From: Thalassospira sp. TSL5-1
GTDB lineage: Bacteria > Pseudomonadota > Alphaproteobacteria > Rhodospirillales > Thalassospiraceae
DNA: 64,000 nt
NCBI RefSeq assembly: GCF_001907695.1
Contig: NZ_KV880637.1
Coordinates: forward strand, 992,001-1,056,000
Direction of reading: 5' to 3'
Position 1 is the stretch's first letter; each line of letters starts with the position of its first letter. This document shows, one piece after another, positions 9,481-17,652 of the stretch. The notes under the pieces are model-generated. The model had not been told where the DNA came from and searched no databases. It saw only the letters and a list, made by a program, of their open reading frames with translations. Made by a program: the position numbers and the translations under genes.

Positions 9481-9632
9481 ATTTGGAATTAATGCTGTGA
9501 ACAGGGTAATTATTGTACGGGTTAAACATTATTTTGATGTGGTTTATTCTAATACATACAAGCCATGCGTAAAACGCATGCTGTGGGGCGTTGAATTACA
9601 TGAGCAGGCATGTTTATATCATTGTCATCCAA

Positions 9633-9690
9633 CGCGCCGATTTGCTCCTCAGCTTGCGGGCGCGATAAAAATGCGGCTAAAGCGAGAGGG
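9633..9690 (+). promoter_or_regulatory. SAM-II riboswitch
   Basis: The leader before metN matches the compact SAM-II aptamer. Stem P1 is CGCGCC (9633-9638) with GGCGCG (9659-9664). It is followed in the loop by GATTTG. The downstream strand GATAAAAATGCGGCTAAAG (9664-9682) carries the conserved AUAAA and GCUAAA-type elements. AGCTTGC (9651-9657) can pair with GCGGCT (9673-9678) to form the pseudoknot. SAM-II riboswitches lower expression of methionine genes when S-adenosylmethionine is plentiful. The position before a methionine transporter and ahead of a terminator is what is expected. Recognised by eye from a remembered consensus, not by a covariance search. Confidence 0.87.
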
Positions 9691-9711
9691 CGTGCACGCT
9701 CCGGATGTACG

Positions 9712-9742
9712 ACCGCCTCGGAAATGCCGCGGCGGTTTTTTT
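9712..9742 (+). terminator. Terminator between the SAM-II riboswitch and metN
   Basis: ACCGCC (9712-9717) pairs with GGCGGT (9731-9736) and an inner CGG/CCG extends the stem around an AAATG loop; seven T follow. It ends just upstream of metN, so it is a candidate expression platform for the riboswitch. Confidence 0.8.
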
Positions 9743-9763
9743 ATGTTCGGAAAGGTTGGGACC

Positions 9764-10600
9764 ATGATCAGGCTCTCGAACGTCCACAAGACTTATCCTG
9801 CCCGTCGGGGCAGCCCGGAACATGTTGCCTTGCGCGGTATCGACCTTGATATTGCAGCAGGCGAGATTGTCGGCGTTATTGGCCGCTCGGGCGCGGGGAA
9901 GTCCACCCTTATCCGCTGTATCAATTTGCTGGAACGGCCGACATCGGGCAGCGTCATTGTTGATGGTACCGATGTGACGACGCTGTCCAAGCGCGATTTG
10001 CCGCTGTTTCGCCGTCAGCTTGGCATGGTGTTTCAGCATTTCAATCTGCTCTCGTCACGCACGGTGTATGACAATATTGCCCTGCCGCTGGAACTGGCGG
10101 GGGCAAGCAAGGCGGAAATTGCCGCCGCGATTGACCCGTTATTGCCGCTGGTTGGCCTGGAAGACAAGCGTGATCGTTACCCCGCCGAACTTTCGGGCGG
10201 GCAGAAACAGCGTGTCGGTATTGCGCGTGCCCTTTCCAGCAACCCCAAGGTTGTTTTGTGTGACGAGGTGACATCGGCCCTGGACCCGGAAACCACCCGG
10301 CAGATCCTGTCATTGCTGCGTGATATTAACAAACGCCTGGGCCTGACGATGGTTGTGATCACCCACGAAATGGCCGTGGTCAAACAATTGTGTGACCGGG
10401 TGGCGGTGATGGATAGCGGCGTGATTGTCGAACAGGGCGCGGTGGATGGCATTTTTGCCGACCCGCAACATCCGACGACACAATCCCTGCTGGCCGATGA
10501 ATTTCTTGATTTCAAGCCGGCGCATCCGGCAGGTGTTTCCGCTTCCCCGGTTTCGTCGGGGCCGGTGGTGCAAACGCTTTCTAACGGAACGGAGGGGTAA
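9764..10600 (+). CDS. metN: Methionine ABC transporter ATP-binding protein MetN, lacking the C-terminal NIL domain
   Basis: A 278-residue ABC ATPase with Walker [10 protein letters not shown], signature LSGGQKQR and Walker [13 protein letters not shown]. It powers D/L-methionine import with MetI and MetQ. Typical MetN is ~340 residues and ends in a NIL (C2) domain that binds methionine and shuts down transport. Here the chain stops about 30 residues after the ATPase core with a Pro/Ser-rich tail, so that feedback domain is absent. Start 9764 has AAAGG upstream; an in-frame ATG at 9743 abuts the terminator T-run and is less likely. metI starts three bases after the stop. Confidence 0.93.
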   Translation: MIRLSNVHKTYPARRGSPEHVALRGIDLDIAAGEIVGVIGRSGAGKSTLIRCINLLERPTSGSVIVDGTDVTTLSKRDLPLFRRQLGMVFQHFNLLSSRTVYDNIALPLELAGASKAEIAAAIDPLLPLVGLEDKRDRYPAELSGGQKQRVGIARALSSNPKVVLCDEVTSALDPETTRQILSLLRDINKRLGLTMVVITHEMAVVKQLCDRVAVMDSGVIVEQGAVDGIFADPQHPTTQSLLADEFLDFKPAHPAGVSASPVSSGPVVQTLSNGTEG

Positions 10601-10603
10601 GCC

Positions 10604-11263
10604 ATGTGGTCAACACTTCTTCCCATTTTGGGGCAGGCGACACTGGAAACCCTTTATATGGTGTTCGCCTCCCTTGCCATTGGCACGGCGGTTGGTTTGC
10701 CTTTAGGGGTGTTGCTGGCAACATCGGGCCGGGGCGAGCTTTTTGAGGCACCGGTGTTCCAAAAAACCATCGGGCCGATTGTCAATGCGACGCGCTCTGT
10801 GCCGTTTATCATTCTGGCCGTCGCGATCATTCCCTTTACCCGCTTGCTGGTTGGCACTTCAATCGGTACGTCGGCGGCAATTGTGCCGTTAACCGTGGCG
10901 GCGATCCCGTTTATTGCCCGCATCATCGAAGGGGCTGTCCGCGAGGTTGACAGCGGCCTGACCGAAGCCGCCCATGCAATGGGCGCGCGCCCGCTTCAGG
11001 TGGTGATCAAGGTGTTATTGCCCGAAGCCCTGCCGGGCATCATTCACGGACTGACTTTGACCGCTGTGACCCTGATTGGTTATTCGGCGATGGTGGGGGC
11101 TGTTGGGGCTGGTGGCCTGGGCGACCTTGGCATTCGTTATGGCTATCAGCGTTTCCGCCCCGATGTGATGGCCGCCGTTGTGATCACCCTGATTGTGGTG
11201 GTGCAGGCGGTGCAAATGCTGGGCGACCATTTGGCGCGCCGTGCCGATAAACGCAATATCTGA
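10604..11263 (+). CDS. metI: Methionine ABC transporter permease MetI
   Basis: A 219-residue inner-membrane permease with five predicted membrane spans. The coupling loop EAAHAMGARPLQVVIKVLLPEALPG is the EAA motif that contacts MetN. It starts three bases after metN with GAGGGG as its ribosome site, which implies tight operon coupling. The conserved GLGDLGIRYGYQRF near the end is usual for MetI. It should be under riboswitch control with metN. Confidence 0.95.
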   Translation: MWSTLLPILGQATLETLYMVFASLAIGTAVGLPLGVLLATSGRGELFEAPVFQKTIGPIVNATRSVPFIILAVAIIPFTRLLVGTSIGTSAAIVPLTVAAIPFIARIIEGAVREVDSGLTEAAHAMGARPLQVVIKVLLPEALPGIIHGLTLTAVTLIGYSAMVGAVGAGGLGDLGIRYGYQRFRPDVMAAVVITLIVVVQAVQMLGDHLARRADKRNI

Positions 11264-11317
11264 CGATTTTAAAATTTCCCGCATTTTCCGTTTAAATGCA
11301 GCTAAAAGGAGCTATCC

Positions 11318-12106
11318 ATGCGGATTCTTAAATCCCTGAGTGCCGCGATTATTTTGACGGCCAGCCTTGCCATTCCGGCCTTTGCGCAAGACGAAATCAA
11401 GATCGGTGTGACCGCCGGTGAACATGAAGAAATCATGGAACAGGTCGCCAAGGTTGCCGCCGAGAAGGGCCTGAAGCTCGACATCATTACCTTCACCGAT
11501 TACGTGCTGCCCAACCAGGCGCTTGATGATGGCGATCTTGATGCCAACAGCTTCCAGCATGTGCCCTACCTTGATAACCAGATCAAGGATCGCGGCTACA
11601 AGCTTTCGGTTGTCGGGTATAACTTTGTCACCCCGATGGGCATTTATTCCGACAAATATAAAAGCCTGAATGACCTGCCCGACGGGGCAAAAATTTCGAT
11701 CCCGAACGATCCGACCAATGGTGGCCGTGCGCTGCTTCTGCTGCAGGCAAAAGGCCTGATCAAGGTGGACCCGGAAGCCGGCCTCGTTGTCAGCCCGCTG
11801 GACGTGACCGAAAACCCCAAGGGTTTTGATTTCATCGAACTGGATGCCGCACAGCTTCCGCGTTCGCTGGCCGATGTTGATGCCGCAGCCATCAACACCA
11901 ACTATGCCATCGAAGCAGGTTTGAACCCGACCCGGGATTCGATTGCGATTGAAAGCAAAGACAGCCCCTATGCCAACGTCATCGTGACGCGCACCGAAGA
12001 CAAGGACAAACCCTGGGTCAAAACCCTGGTTGAATCTTATAACTCGGACACCATCCGCGATTTCATCAACAAGAAATATGACGGTGCCGTTGTTCCGGTA
12101 TTCTAA
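11318..12106 (+). CDS. metQ: Methionine-binding protein MetQ (NlpA family, no lipobox)
   Basis: A 262-residue NlpA-family substrate-binding protein. The N-terminus MRILKSLSAAIILTASLA is an export signal with likely cleavage at AFA/QDE. No lipobox cysteine is present, so it seems to be a free periplasmic protein, whereas E. coli MetQ is a lipoprotein. Conserved features include FTDYVLPNQAL and FQHVPYLD. AAAGGAG upstream is a good ribosome site. It ends the metNIQ operon, and a strong terminator follows at 12138. Confidence 0.93.
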   Translation: MRILKSLSAAIILTASLAIPAFAQDEIKIGVTAGEHEEIMEQVAKVAAEKGLKLDIITFTDYVLPNQALDDGDLDANSFQHVPYLDNQIKDRGYKLSVVGYNFVTPMGIYSDKYKSLNDLPDGAKISIPNDPTNGGRALLLLQAKGLIKVDPEAGLVVSPLDVTENPKGFDFIELDAAQLPRSLADVDAAAINTNYAIEAGLNPTRDSIAIESKDSPYANVIVTRTEDKDKPWVKTLVESYNSDTIRDFINKKYDGAVVPVF

Positions 12107-12137
12107 GATAGCGGTCTGATAAGTGGCCAAACCATTT

Positions 12138-12174
12138 AGCCCCGGCATTGATGTGCCGGGGCTGTTTGTTTTTT
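12138..12174 (+). terminator. Terminator after metNIQ
   Basis: AGCCCCGGCA (12138-12147) pairs perfectly with TGCCGGGGCT (12154-12163) around a six-base loop, followed by GTTTGTTTTTT. On the minus strand the same hairpin lies after the nitrilase but with a poorer U-run. Confidence 0.85.
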
Positions 12175-12187
12175 GGGGGAGGCAGTT

Positions 12188-13198
12188 TTAGGGCGCAGGA
12201 TCGCCTTCCACCGGATTTTGCAGTGAATCTGGCTCCGGTACTGGTGTGGGCGATTGTGACGGAAAAGCCGTTTCATTAACCCGCAGCGAAAAAACATCGG
12301 GGCGGGCATAGTGGCCCGCAACATCCAGGTCATAACGGCCACGAATGGTCTGGTCGGTGTCGATATCGGCCCAGATCACGGCTTCGCGGTCATAGACCGG
12401 TTCGGTCAGGCAGGTGCCCATCGGGTCGATAATTACGCTGCCCCCCCGGATCAGGGTAGTTTGCGGGTCATTGCCCTGCAGGCAGTCATAATCCTCTGGC
12501 GCGTTGGCGCGCGTCATATATTGGCAGGCGCTGAGAACAAAGGTGCGGCCTTCATAGGCGATATGGCGCATGGATGTTTGCCAGATTTCCCGTTCATCAA
12601 CGGTGGGCGCACACCAGATATTGATGCCCCTGTTATAATAGGTTTGACGCAAGGTTGGCAGGTAATTTTCCCAGCAAATGGCGGCACCGATATTACCGAC
12701 CGGGGTTTTGAAAACCGGCAGGGTGGAGCCATCGCCCTGTCCCCAGATCAGCCTTTCGCTGGCGGTGGGCATCAATTTTCGGCGTTTACCCAGAAGGCTG
12801 CCATCCGGGCCAAAAAACAGAACCGCGCAATAAAGTGTGCCTTTGTCGCGCTCGATAACGCCGGTGACAAGATGCGCCTTCATTTTGGCGGCAAAGCTGC
12901 CAATCGTGCGGCATTCCGGGCCGGGCACCTCGATGGCGGATTTCCAGTAACGCAAATAATCGTCGCGCCCGGCTTCGCTCCGCGTGCCAACACGCGCGCC
13001 AAAATCCAGCCCCTTGGGATACCCACCCACATAAGCCTCGGGAAAAACGGCCAGTTCAACACTGTTTTGCCGGGCTTCCTCGCATAGGGCGGACATGCGT
13101 TCAAGCGTGCGCGGGGTATCAAAAAGCGATGTTCCGGCCTGAATGACAGCAACACGATGTTGCGATGAAGAATGGGAGTTTACGGGCGATTGCGACAT
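12188..13198 (-). CDS. Nitrilase (carbon-nitrogen hydrolase family)
   Basis: A 336-residue enzyme with the Glu-Lys-Cys triad in good context: Glu54 in FPEAYVGGYP, Lys141 in KRRKLMPT and Cys175 in AAICWENY. The CWENY form and overall length match true nitrilases (branch 1), which convert nitriles to carboxylic acids and ammonia; aliphatic or aryl-acetonitrile substrates cannot be told apart here. It diverges from a LysR regulator with 83 bases between starts, which suggests substrate-induced control. The C-terminal ~25 residues are Pro-rich and likely disordered. A cyanide dihydratase is the alternative. Confidence 0.9.
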   Translation of the reverse strand: MSQSPVNSHSSSQHRVAVIQAGTSLFDTPRTLERMSALCEEARQNSVELAVFPEAYVGGYPKGLDFGARVGTRSEAGRDDYLRYWKSAIEVPGPECRTIGSFAAKMKAHLVTGVIERDKGTLYCAVLFFGPDGSLLGKRRKLMPTASERLIWGQGDGSTLPVFKTPVGNIGAAICWENYLPTLRQTYYNRGINIWCAPTVDEREIWQTSMRHIAYEGRTFVLSACQYMTRANAPEDYDCLQGNDPQTTLIRGGSVIIDPMGTCLTEPVYDREAVIWADIDTDQTIRGRYDLDVAGHYARPDVFSLRVNETAFPSQSPTPVPEPDSLQNPVEGDPAP

Positions 13199-13281
13199 GG
13201 AAAACCTGCTGGTTGCTATGCGGTAATACGGTGGTGCCGGTTATCTTGACGGGGGTATTTTTATCAGTCAAATTGCTGTTT

Positions 13282-14220
13282 ATGGTTCAAACTATTAGTT
13301 TAAATGATATTTCGCGCTTTGACTTTAACCTTGCCATTGCCTTTATGGCGATCTGGCAGGAACGCAGTGTGTCCAAGGCGGCGGACCGGTTATCCTTAAG
13401 CCAGTCGGCGATCAGTGCGGCATTGGCCCGGTTGCGCGACGCGGCAGGGGACCCGCTTTTTGTGCGTACACGCGGAGCTATGCAGCCGACCCCACGCGCC
13501 ATTGAAATGGCAAAAAGCATTGAACAGGGTGCGTTGCTTATTCGGGGTGCCTTTGACCGCGGGCAGGAATTTGACCCGGCACAGGCGGTGCATCATTTCT
13601 CGCTGGGCATGTCGGATGATTTTCAGTTGGCGGTGGGCCCGGCTGTTTCCCGGCGGCTGTTGGAAGATGCGCCGAATGTTTCGGTCTCCTTCCATCAAAG
13701 CAACCGCCATACCGTGGAAAAAATGCTCGAAACTGGGGAATTGGACCTGGCGATGATTGCCCGCCCGCCGGAACGGTCCTGGCTGATGGCCGAACAGGTG
13801 GCACAATCGGGTTATGCCTGTCTGTTTGATGCTGCCGCATGTGGCTGTGAATTGCCCTTATCGCTGGATGATTATCTGGCCCTGCCGCATATCCTGATTT
13901 CCTATTCCGGGCGCGAAGGCATTGTTGATGAAAAATTGCGCCCGCTGGGACGCAGCCGCAAAATCCAGACTGGCCTAACCCAGTTTGCCGCCGTGCCTTC
14001 GTTTTTGCGTGGGGTGGCGGCAGTTTCGACAATCCCGACCCATGCGGCACAGGCGCTGGCGCGCATTAGCGGTTTGCAAACATGCCCGCCGCCGCTGGAT
14101 TTGGGGCAATATCCCGTTTCGCTGGTGTGGCGGCGAGAAATGCAGGACGATCCGGCTGTGGCCTGGATGCGCGGGCTGGTTCGTGCAGCCGTTCGGACCC
14201 ATGTGGTTGGAGCTCTTTAG
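13282..14220 (+). CDS. LysR-type regulator, divergent from the nitrilase gene
   Basis: A 312-residue LysR-family protein. Residues ~10-70 form the winged helix-turn-helix (SVSKAADRLSLSQSAISAALARLR), followed by a periplasmic-binding-like effector domain. Residues ~100-200 include SFHQSNRHTVEKML and LDLAMIARPPE, typical of the NodD/PcpR-type branch. Its position back-to-back with the nitrilase suggests it controls that gene and itself from the 13199-13281 gap. The start is ATG 13282 because the family's N-terminus begins there; no ribosome site is obvious. Its stop lies five bases from the convergent GNAT gene. Confidence 0.9.
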   Translation: MVQTISLNDISRFDFNLAIAFMAIWQERSVSKAADRLSLSQSAISAALARLRDAAGDPLFVRTRGAMQPTPRAIEMAKSIEQGALLIRGAFDRGQEFDPAQAVHHFSLGMSDDFQLAVGPAVSRRLLEDAPNVSVSFHQSNRHTVEKMLETGELDLAMIARPPERSWLMAEQVAQSGYACLFDAAACGCELPLSLDDYLALPHILISYSGREGIVDEKLRPLGRSRKIQTGLTQFAAVPSFLRGVAAVSTIPTHAAQALARISGLQTCPPPLDLGQYPVSLVWRREMQDDPAVAWMRGLVRAAVRTHVVGAL

Positions 14221-14225
14221 ACAAG

Positions 14226-14843
14226 CTAACTTGCGCCTGGTCTGTGCTTTATGCCGGTTTGTTTCGCATTCTTTTTTGCCAGCCATTCCTCACGGGTCAG
14301 CGACCAGTCCACCTCGTGCCAGCCTTTTTGGGTCATCCAGTCCGGGCCGGGGCGGCTTTGCGTCAGGGTGGCACCAAACCAGGTGGCAAGACGGGTGATG
14401 CGGCGGTTGCCATTGCCCGTGGAGCCAGTAATGGCTGTAAGGCCCAGTTGGTTAAATCCGTAATCCAGCATCAAATTGATGGCATCCAGCGCCAGCCGGT
14501 ACCGTCCCCAGCAGGTTGGGGCCAGTTCCAGGCCCATAATCGCGACATGGGCAGGCATGTCCTGCTGGCGCAGGCCGATGCAGCCCAGAATGTCGCCGGT
14601 TTTGGCATCAAAAATCCCGATCTGGAAATTCTGGCGCGGTGTCTCGGCCTGCCAGCCCAAAAAACGCTGGAAAAGGGCGGTGCTGGTGGCACGGGTTTCG
14701 GGGCTATCGGGCTGGTTATAAAGGGCGCGATAGCGGGCATCCATCTGATAGGCGACAAAACCGTCGCCATCGGCAGGTGTGAAATCACGCAGGGTAATGC
14801 GGTGGTGCTTTATCAGAACCGGGCTGGTTGCAACATGTGGCAT
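14226..14843 (-). CDS. GNAT acetyltransferase of the RimJ/RimL type
   Basis: A ~205-residue protein with RITLRDFTPADGDGFVAYQ at the N-terminus and a GFNQLGLTAITGSTGNGNRR segment, as in ribosomal-protein or small-molecule acetyltransferases of this branch. The usual Gly-x-Gly acetyl-CoA loop is replaced by CWGRYRLAL. The start at ATG 14843 is chosen over a TTG six codons upstream. The target is unknown. It lies downstream of the ABC-F gene on the same strand but beyond a strong terminator. Confidence 0.85.
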   Translation of the reverse strand: MPHVATSPVLIKHHRITLRDFTPADGDGFVAYQMDARYRALYNQPDSPETRATSTALFQRFLGWQAETPRQNFQIGIFDAKTGDILGCIGLRQQDMPAHVAIMGLELAPTCWGRYRLALDAINLMLDYGFNQLGLTAITGSTGNGNRRITRLATWFGATLTQSRPGPDWMTQKGWHEVDWSLTREEWLAKKNAKQTGIKHRPGAS

Positions 14844-14860
14844 TGAAGACTCGCAAAGCA

Positions 14861-14890
14861 AAATACCCGCCCTATGCGGGGCGGGTATTT
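14861..14890 (-). terminator. Terminator after the ABC-F gene
   Basis: AAATACCCGCCC (14861-14872) pairs perfectly with GGGCGGGTATTT (14879-14890) around six bases. The stem is a 12-bp hairpin with A/T flanks on both sides, so it can act in either direction. Confidence 0.85.
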
Positions 14891-14931
14891 TTGCGGCGTG
14901 TTTTGTGATCAGACAAGCCTTTATCGGTGTA

Positions 14932-16821
14932 TCAGGCCGTCATTTCCTCGTATTCCTGCTGTTTTTCAAGCCAGACATTTTCGATCTCGGCAAGGTCGGA
15001 TTTGACCTTTGCCATATCGATTTGCAGCTTGTTCAGACGCTCGCTATTGCCCGATGTGTAAAGGCTTTCGTCGGCCAGTTCGGCTTCGATGGCGGCAATT
15101 TTGGTGGTGCATTGCGCCATTTGTTTTTCCAGCTTTTCGACTTCCTTGCGCAAGGGGGCAGCGATTTTGCGTTTTTCGGCCGCAGCCTGGCGTTCGGCCT
15201 TGCGGTCGCGCTTTTGTTCGGGCGTTTGGGTGGCATCCTTGCCTGCCTTGCGGTCCGCCCGGGCACGGTCCAGAAGGTATTGGCGATATTCGTTCACATC
15301 GCCATCAAAGTTTGTCACCGTGCCATCGGCGACCAGAATGAGGCGGTCCGCACAGGCCTCGATCAAATAGGGATCGTGGCTGATGATGATCACCGCCCCT
15401 TCGTAATTATTCAGCGCATGGTTCAGCGCATCGCGGGCATCAATATCAAGGTGGTTGGTCGGTTCGTCGAGGATGAGCATATGCGGGGCATCCAGCGTCA
15501 TCAGGGCAAACAGCAACCGTGCCTTTTCCCCACCCGACAGGCTTTTGACCTTGGTATTGCCCTTATCGCCTTCAAAGGCGAAACGGCCAAGCTGGGCACG
15601 CACCTTGCTTTCAATTGCATCGGGCATCAGGGCGGCAAGGTGATCATAGGGGGTGTTTTCCAGGATCAGCTCGTCGGTTTGATGCTGGGCAAAATAGCCA
15701 ATGCGCAGTTTGCTCGATGCTTTCTTTTCGCCCGCCATCAGTTCCAGTTTATCGGACAGAAGCTTCGCCAGTGTCGATTTACCGTTCCCATTGGCGCCCA
15801 AAAGGGCGATGCGGTCATCCATATCAATGCGCAAATTAAGGTTGCGCAGCACCGCCTTGCCGTTATAGCCAACCTCGCCATGATCAATGGTGATCAGGGG
15901 CGGGGGCAGTTCCTGCGGGCTGGGAAAATCAAAGCTGATCGATTTGTCTTCAACAACTGCAATGGCCGGGCCCATTTTTTCCAGCATCTTGATACGGCTT
16001 TGCGCCTGTTTGGCCTTGCTGGCCTTGGCGCGAAAACGGTCGATGAAGGATTGCAGGTGTTTTTGCTGCGCGATCTGTTTGTCGTACTGCTTGGAGGCAA
16101 GCTCCATTTGCTCGCGCCGGGTTTTGGCGAATTTGTCGTAATTGCCGCCATAAAGCGTCAGTTGCGCATTATGCAAATGCACAATTTGCTTTGCCACCCG
16201 GTTCAAAAGGTCGCGGTCATGGCTGACCAGGATGATCGTGCCGGGATAGCTGATCAAATACTGTTCCAGCCAGATGGTAGCTTCAAGGTCCAGGTGGTTG
16301 GTTGGTTCGTCGAGCAGCAACAGGTCGGGCTGCAGGAACAGGGTAGCCGCCAGGGCGACACGCATGCGCCAGCCACCAGAGAAATCATCACAGGGGCGCT
16401 GCTGGGCTTCGCCATCAAATCCAAGACCGGAAAGGATGGAGGCGGCACGCGCCTCGGCGGTGTGGGCATCAATATCGGCCAGGCGGGTATGAATTTCGGC
16501 GATGCGGTGGCCGTCGGTTGCGGTTTCGGCTTCGGCCAGCAGGTTTGCGCGTTCGGTATCGGCGGCCAGCACCGTATCAATCAGGGAGCGCGACCCGGCG
16601 GGGGCCTCCTGTGACACCATACCCATGCGGACCCGGGCATTGAGTGTAATGTCGCCGCCATCCAGGGCAAGCTGGCCCGCAATCAGCTTGAGAAGGGTTG
16701 ATTTCCCCGCGCCATTGCTGCCGATCAGGCCAACCTTGTGGCCGGCCGGGATGGTAAGGCTGGTTTGATCCAGGATCACCCGGCCGCCAATGCGGTAGGT
16801 GACGTTCGATATATTCAGCAT
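14932..16821 (-). CDS. ABC-F family ATPase (YheS/Uup-like)
   Basis: A 629-residue soluble protein with two ABC ATPase domains and no membrane part. The first has Walker A GSNGAGKST and signature FSGGWRMR; the second has GANGNGKST and LSGGEKAR; each is followed by LDEPTNHLD. The linker is rich in Lys and Glu, as in ribosome-binding ABC-F proteins. A C-terminal coiled-coil tail of ~80 residues (KAERQAAAEKRKIAAPLRKE and beyond) is seen. ABC-F proteins act on stalled or early-elongating ribosomes. The start at 16821 matches the domain boundary; an open frame continues 27 codons upstream without family similarity. Confidence 0.92.
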   Translation of the reverse strand: MLNISNVTYRIGGRVILDQTSLTIPAGHKVGLIGSNGAGKSTLLKLIAGQLALDGGDITLNARVRMGMVSQEAPAGSRSLIDTVLAADTERANLLAEAETATDGHRIAEIHTRLADIDAHTAEARAASILSGLGFDGEAQQRPCDDFSGGWRMRVALAATLFLQPDLLLLDEPTNHLDLEATIWLEQYLISYPGTIILVSHDRDLLNRVAKQIVHLHNAQLTLYGGNYDKFAKTRREQMELASKQYDKQIAQQKHLQSFIDRFRAKASKAKQAQSRIKMLEKMGPAIAVVEDKSISFDFPSPQELPPPLITIDHGEVGYNGKAVLRNLNLRIDMDDRIALLGANGNGKSTLAKLLSDKLELMAGEKKASSKLRIGYFAQHQTDELILENTPYDHLAALMPDAIESKVRAQLGRFAFEGDKGNTKVKSLSGGEKARLLFALMTLDAPHMLILDEPTNHLDIDARDALNHALNNYEGAVIIISHDPYLIEACADRLILVADGTVTNFDGDVNEYRQYLLDRARADRKAGKDATQTPEQKRDRKAERQAAAEKRKIAAPLRKEVEKLEKQMAQCTTKIAAIEAELADESLYTSGNSERLNKLQIDMAKVKSDLAEIENVWLEKQQEYEEMTA

Positions 16822-17127
16822 AACGGCGCCTGTCTTAGGGAATCTGTTGTTTCGTCTGACCTTCAATAGGGCAGGGCAGGCCGTTAGGCAAGGATTCTTC
16901 AAATTGTAACGAAGGTGCGTGGGGATCGGCGCCGTTGCTGTAAGGGCCCGGAAAAGCTGGCATTTATGCGGGGCAGGAAACCGCAGGGCTGATTATGTGC
17001 CGTTGCGTGAAACGCAGGGCTGTGATGCGAAAGGTTAACTATGTGTTGCGTTGGCCGATCAGGACGTTTATATAGCGCCAACCTGTCTTGGGGGTAATGA
17101 AATTTTACAAGTAGCTAGGTGAAACCA

Positions 17128-17550
17128 ATGGCTATCGAACTTACTTTTTCCATCATTAAGCCTGACGCAACCCGTCGCAACCTGACCGGCAAGATCAATT
17201 CCGTGATCGAAGAAGCTGGTCTGCGCATTGTTGCTCAGAAGCGTGTCCGTCTCACCCGTGAACAGGCAGAAGGTTTTTATGCCGTTCACAAAGAACGTTC
17301 GTTCTTTGGCGAACTGGTGGACTTCATGGTTTCCGGCCCCGTCGTCGTCCAGGTCTTGGAAGGCGAAAATGCCGTTGCCAAATATCGCGAAGTCATGGGC
17401 GCAACCAACCCGGCAAATGCCGAGGAAGGCACCATTCGCAAGCTGTTTGCAGAATCCATCGAAGCCAACTCGGTTCATGGTTCTGACTCGCTTGAAAATG
17501 CAGCTATCGAAGTTGCTTACTTCTTTGCCCAGACCGACATCGTCGGTTAA
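17128..17550 (+). CDS. ndk: Nucleoside diphosphate kinase
   Basis: A 140-residue enzyme, exactly the usual length. It starts [14 protein letters not shown] and contains the active-site histidine in [11 protein letters not shown]. It balances nucleoside triphosphates by phosphate exchange through a phosphohistidine. AGGTG precedes ATG 17128 at a normal distance; a GTG at 17119 would add three residues and overlap the ribosome site. A strong bidirectional terminator lies between it and the convergent chemoreceptor gene. Confidence 0.97.
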   Translation: MAIELTFSIIKPDATRRNLTGKINSVIEEAGLRIVAQKRVRLTREQAEGFYAVHKERSFFGELVDFMVSGPVVVQVLEGENAVAKYREVMGATNPANAEEGTIRKLFAESIEANSVHGSDSLENAAIEVAYFFAQTDIVG

Positions 17551-17587
17551 TTCGGGCCTGCCGCATTAAGGTGTGGCGCAGAAGTAA

Positions 17588-17630
17588 AAAACACCCCGCA
17601 TCGAAAAAAAGATGCGGGGTGTTTTGTTTT
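17588..17630 (+). terminator. Bidirectional terminator between ndk and a chemoreceptor gene
   Basis: AAAACACCCCGCATC (17588-17602) pairs perfectly with GATGCGGGGTGTTTT (17611-17625). The T-run on the plus strand and the A-run before the stem let it serve both convergent genes. Confidence 0.92.
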
Positions 17631-17652
17631 ACCGGGGCGGTATTGTTTGCGC

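Noticed and set aside
9497-9763. Upstream extension of metN
   Set aside because: It would translate through the SAM-II aptamer and terminator and has no family similarity.
14779-16614. 611-codon open frame on the plus strand
   Set aside because: It lies antisense to the ABC-F gene, whose ATPase motifs are intact; the antisense translation is Phe/Gly/Gln/His-rich with no domain pattern.
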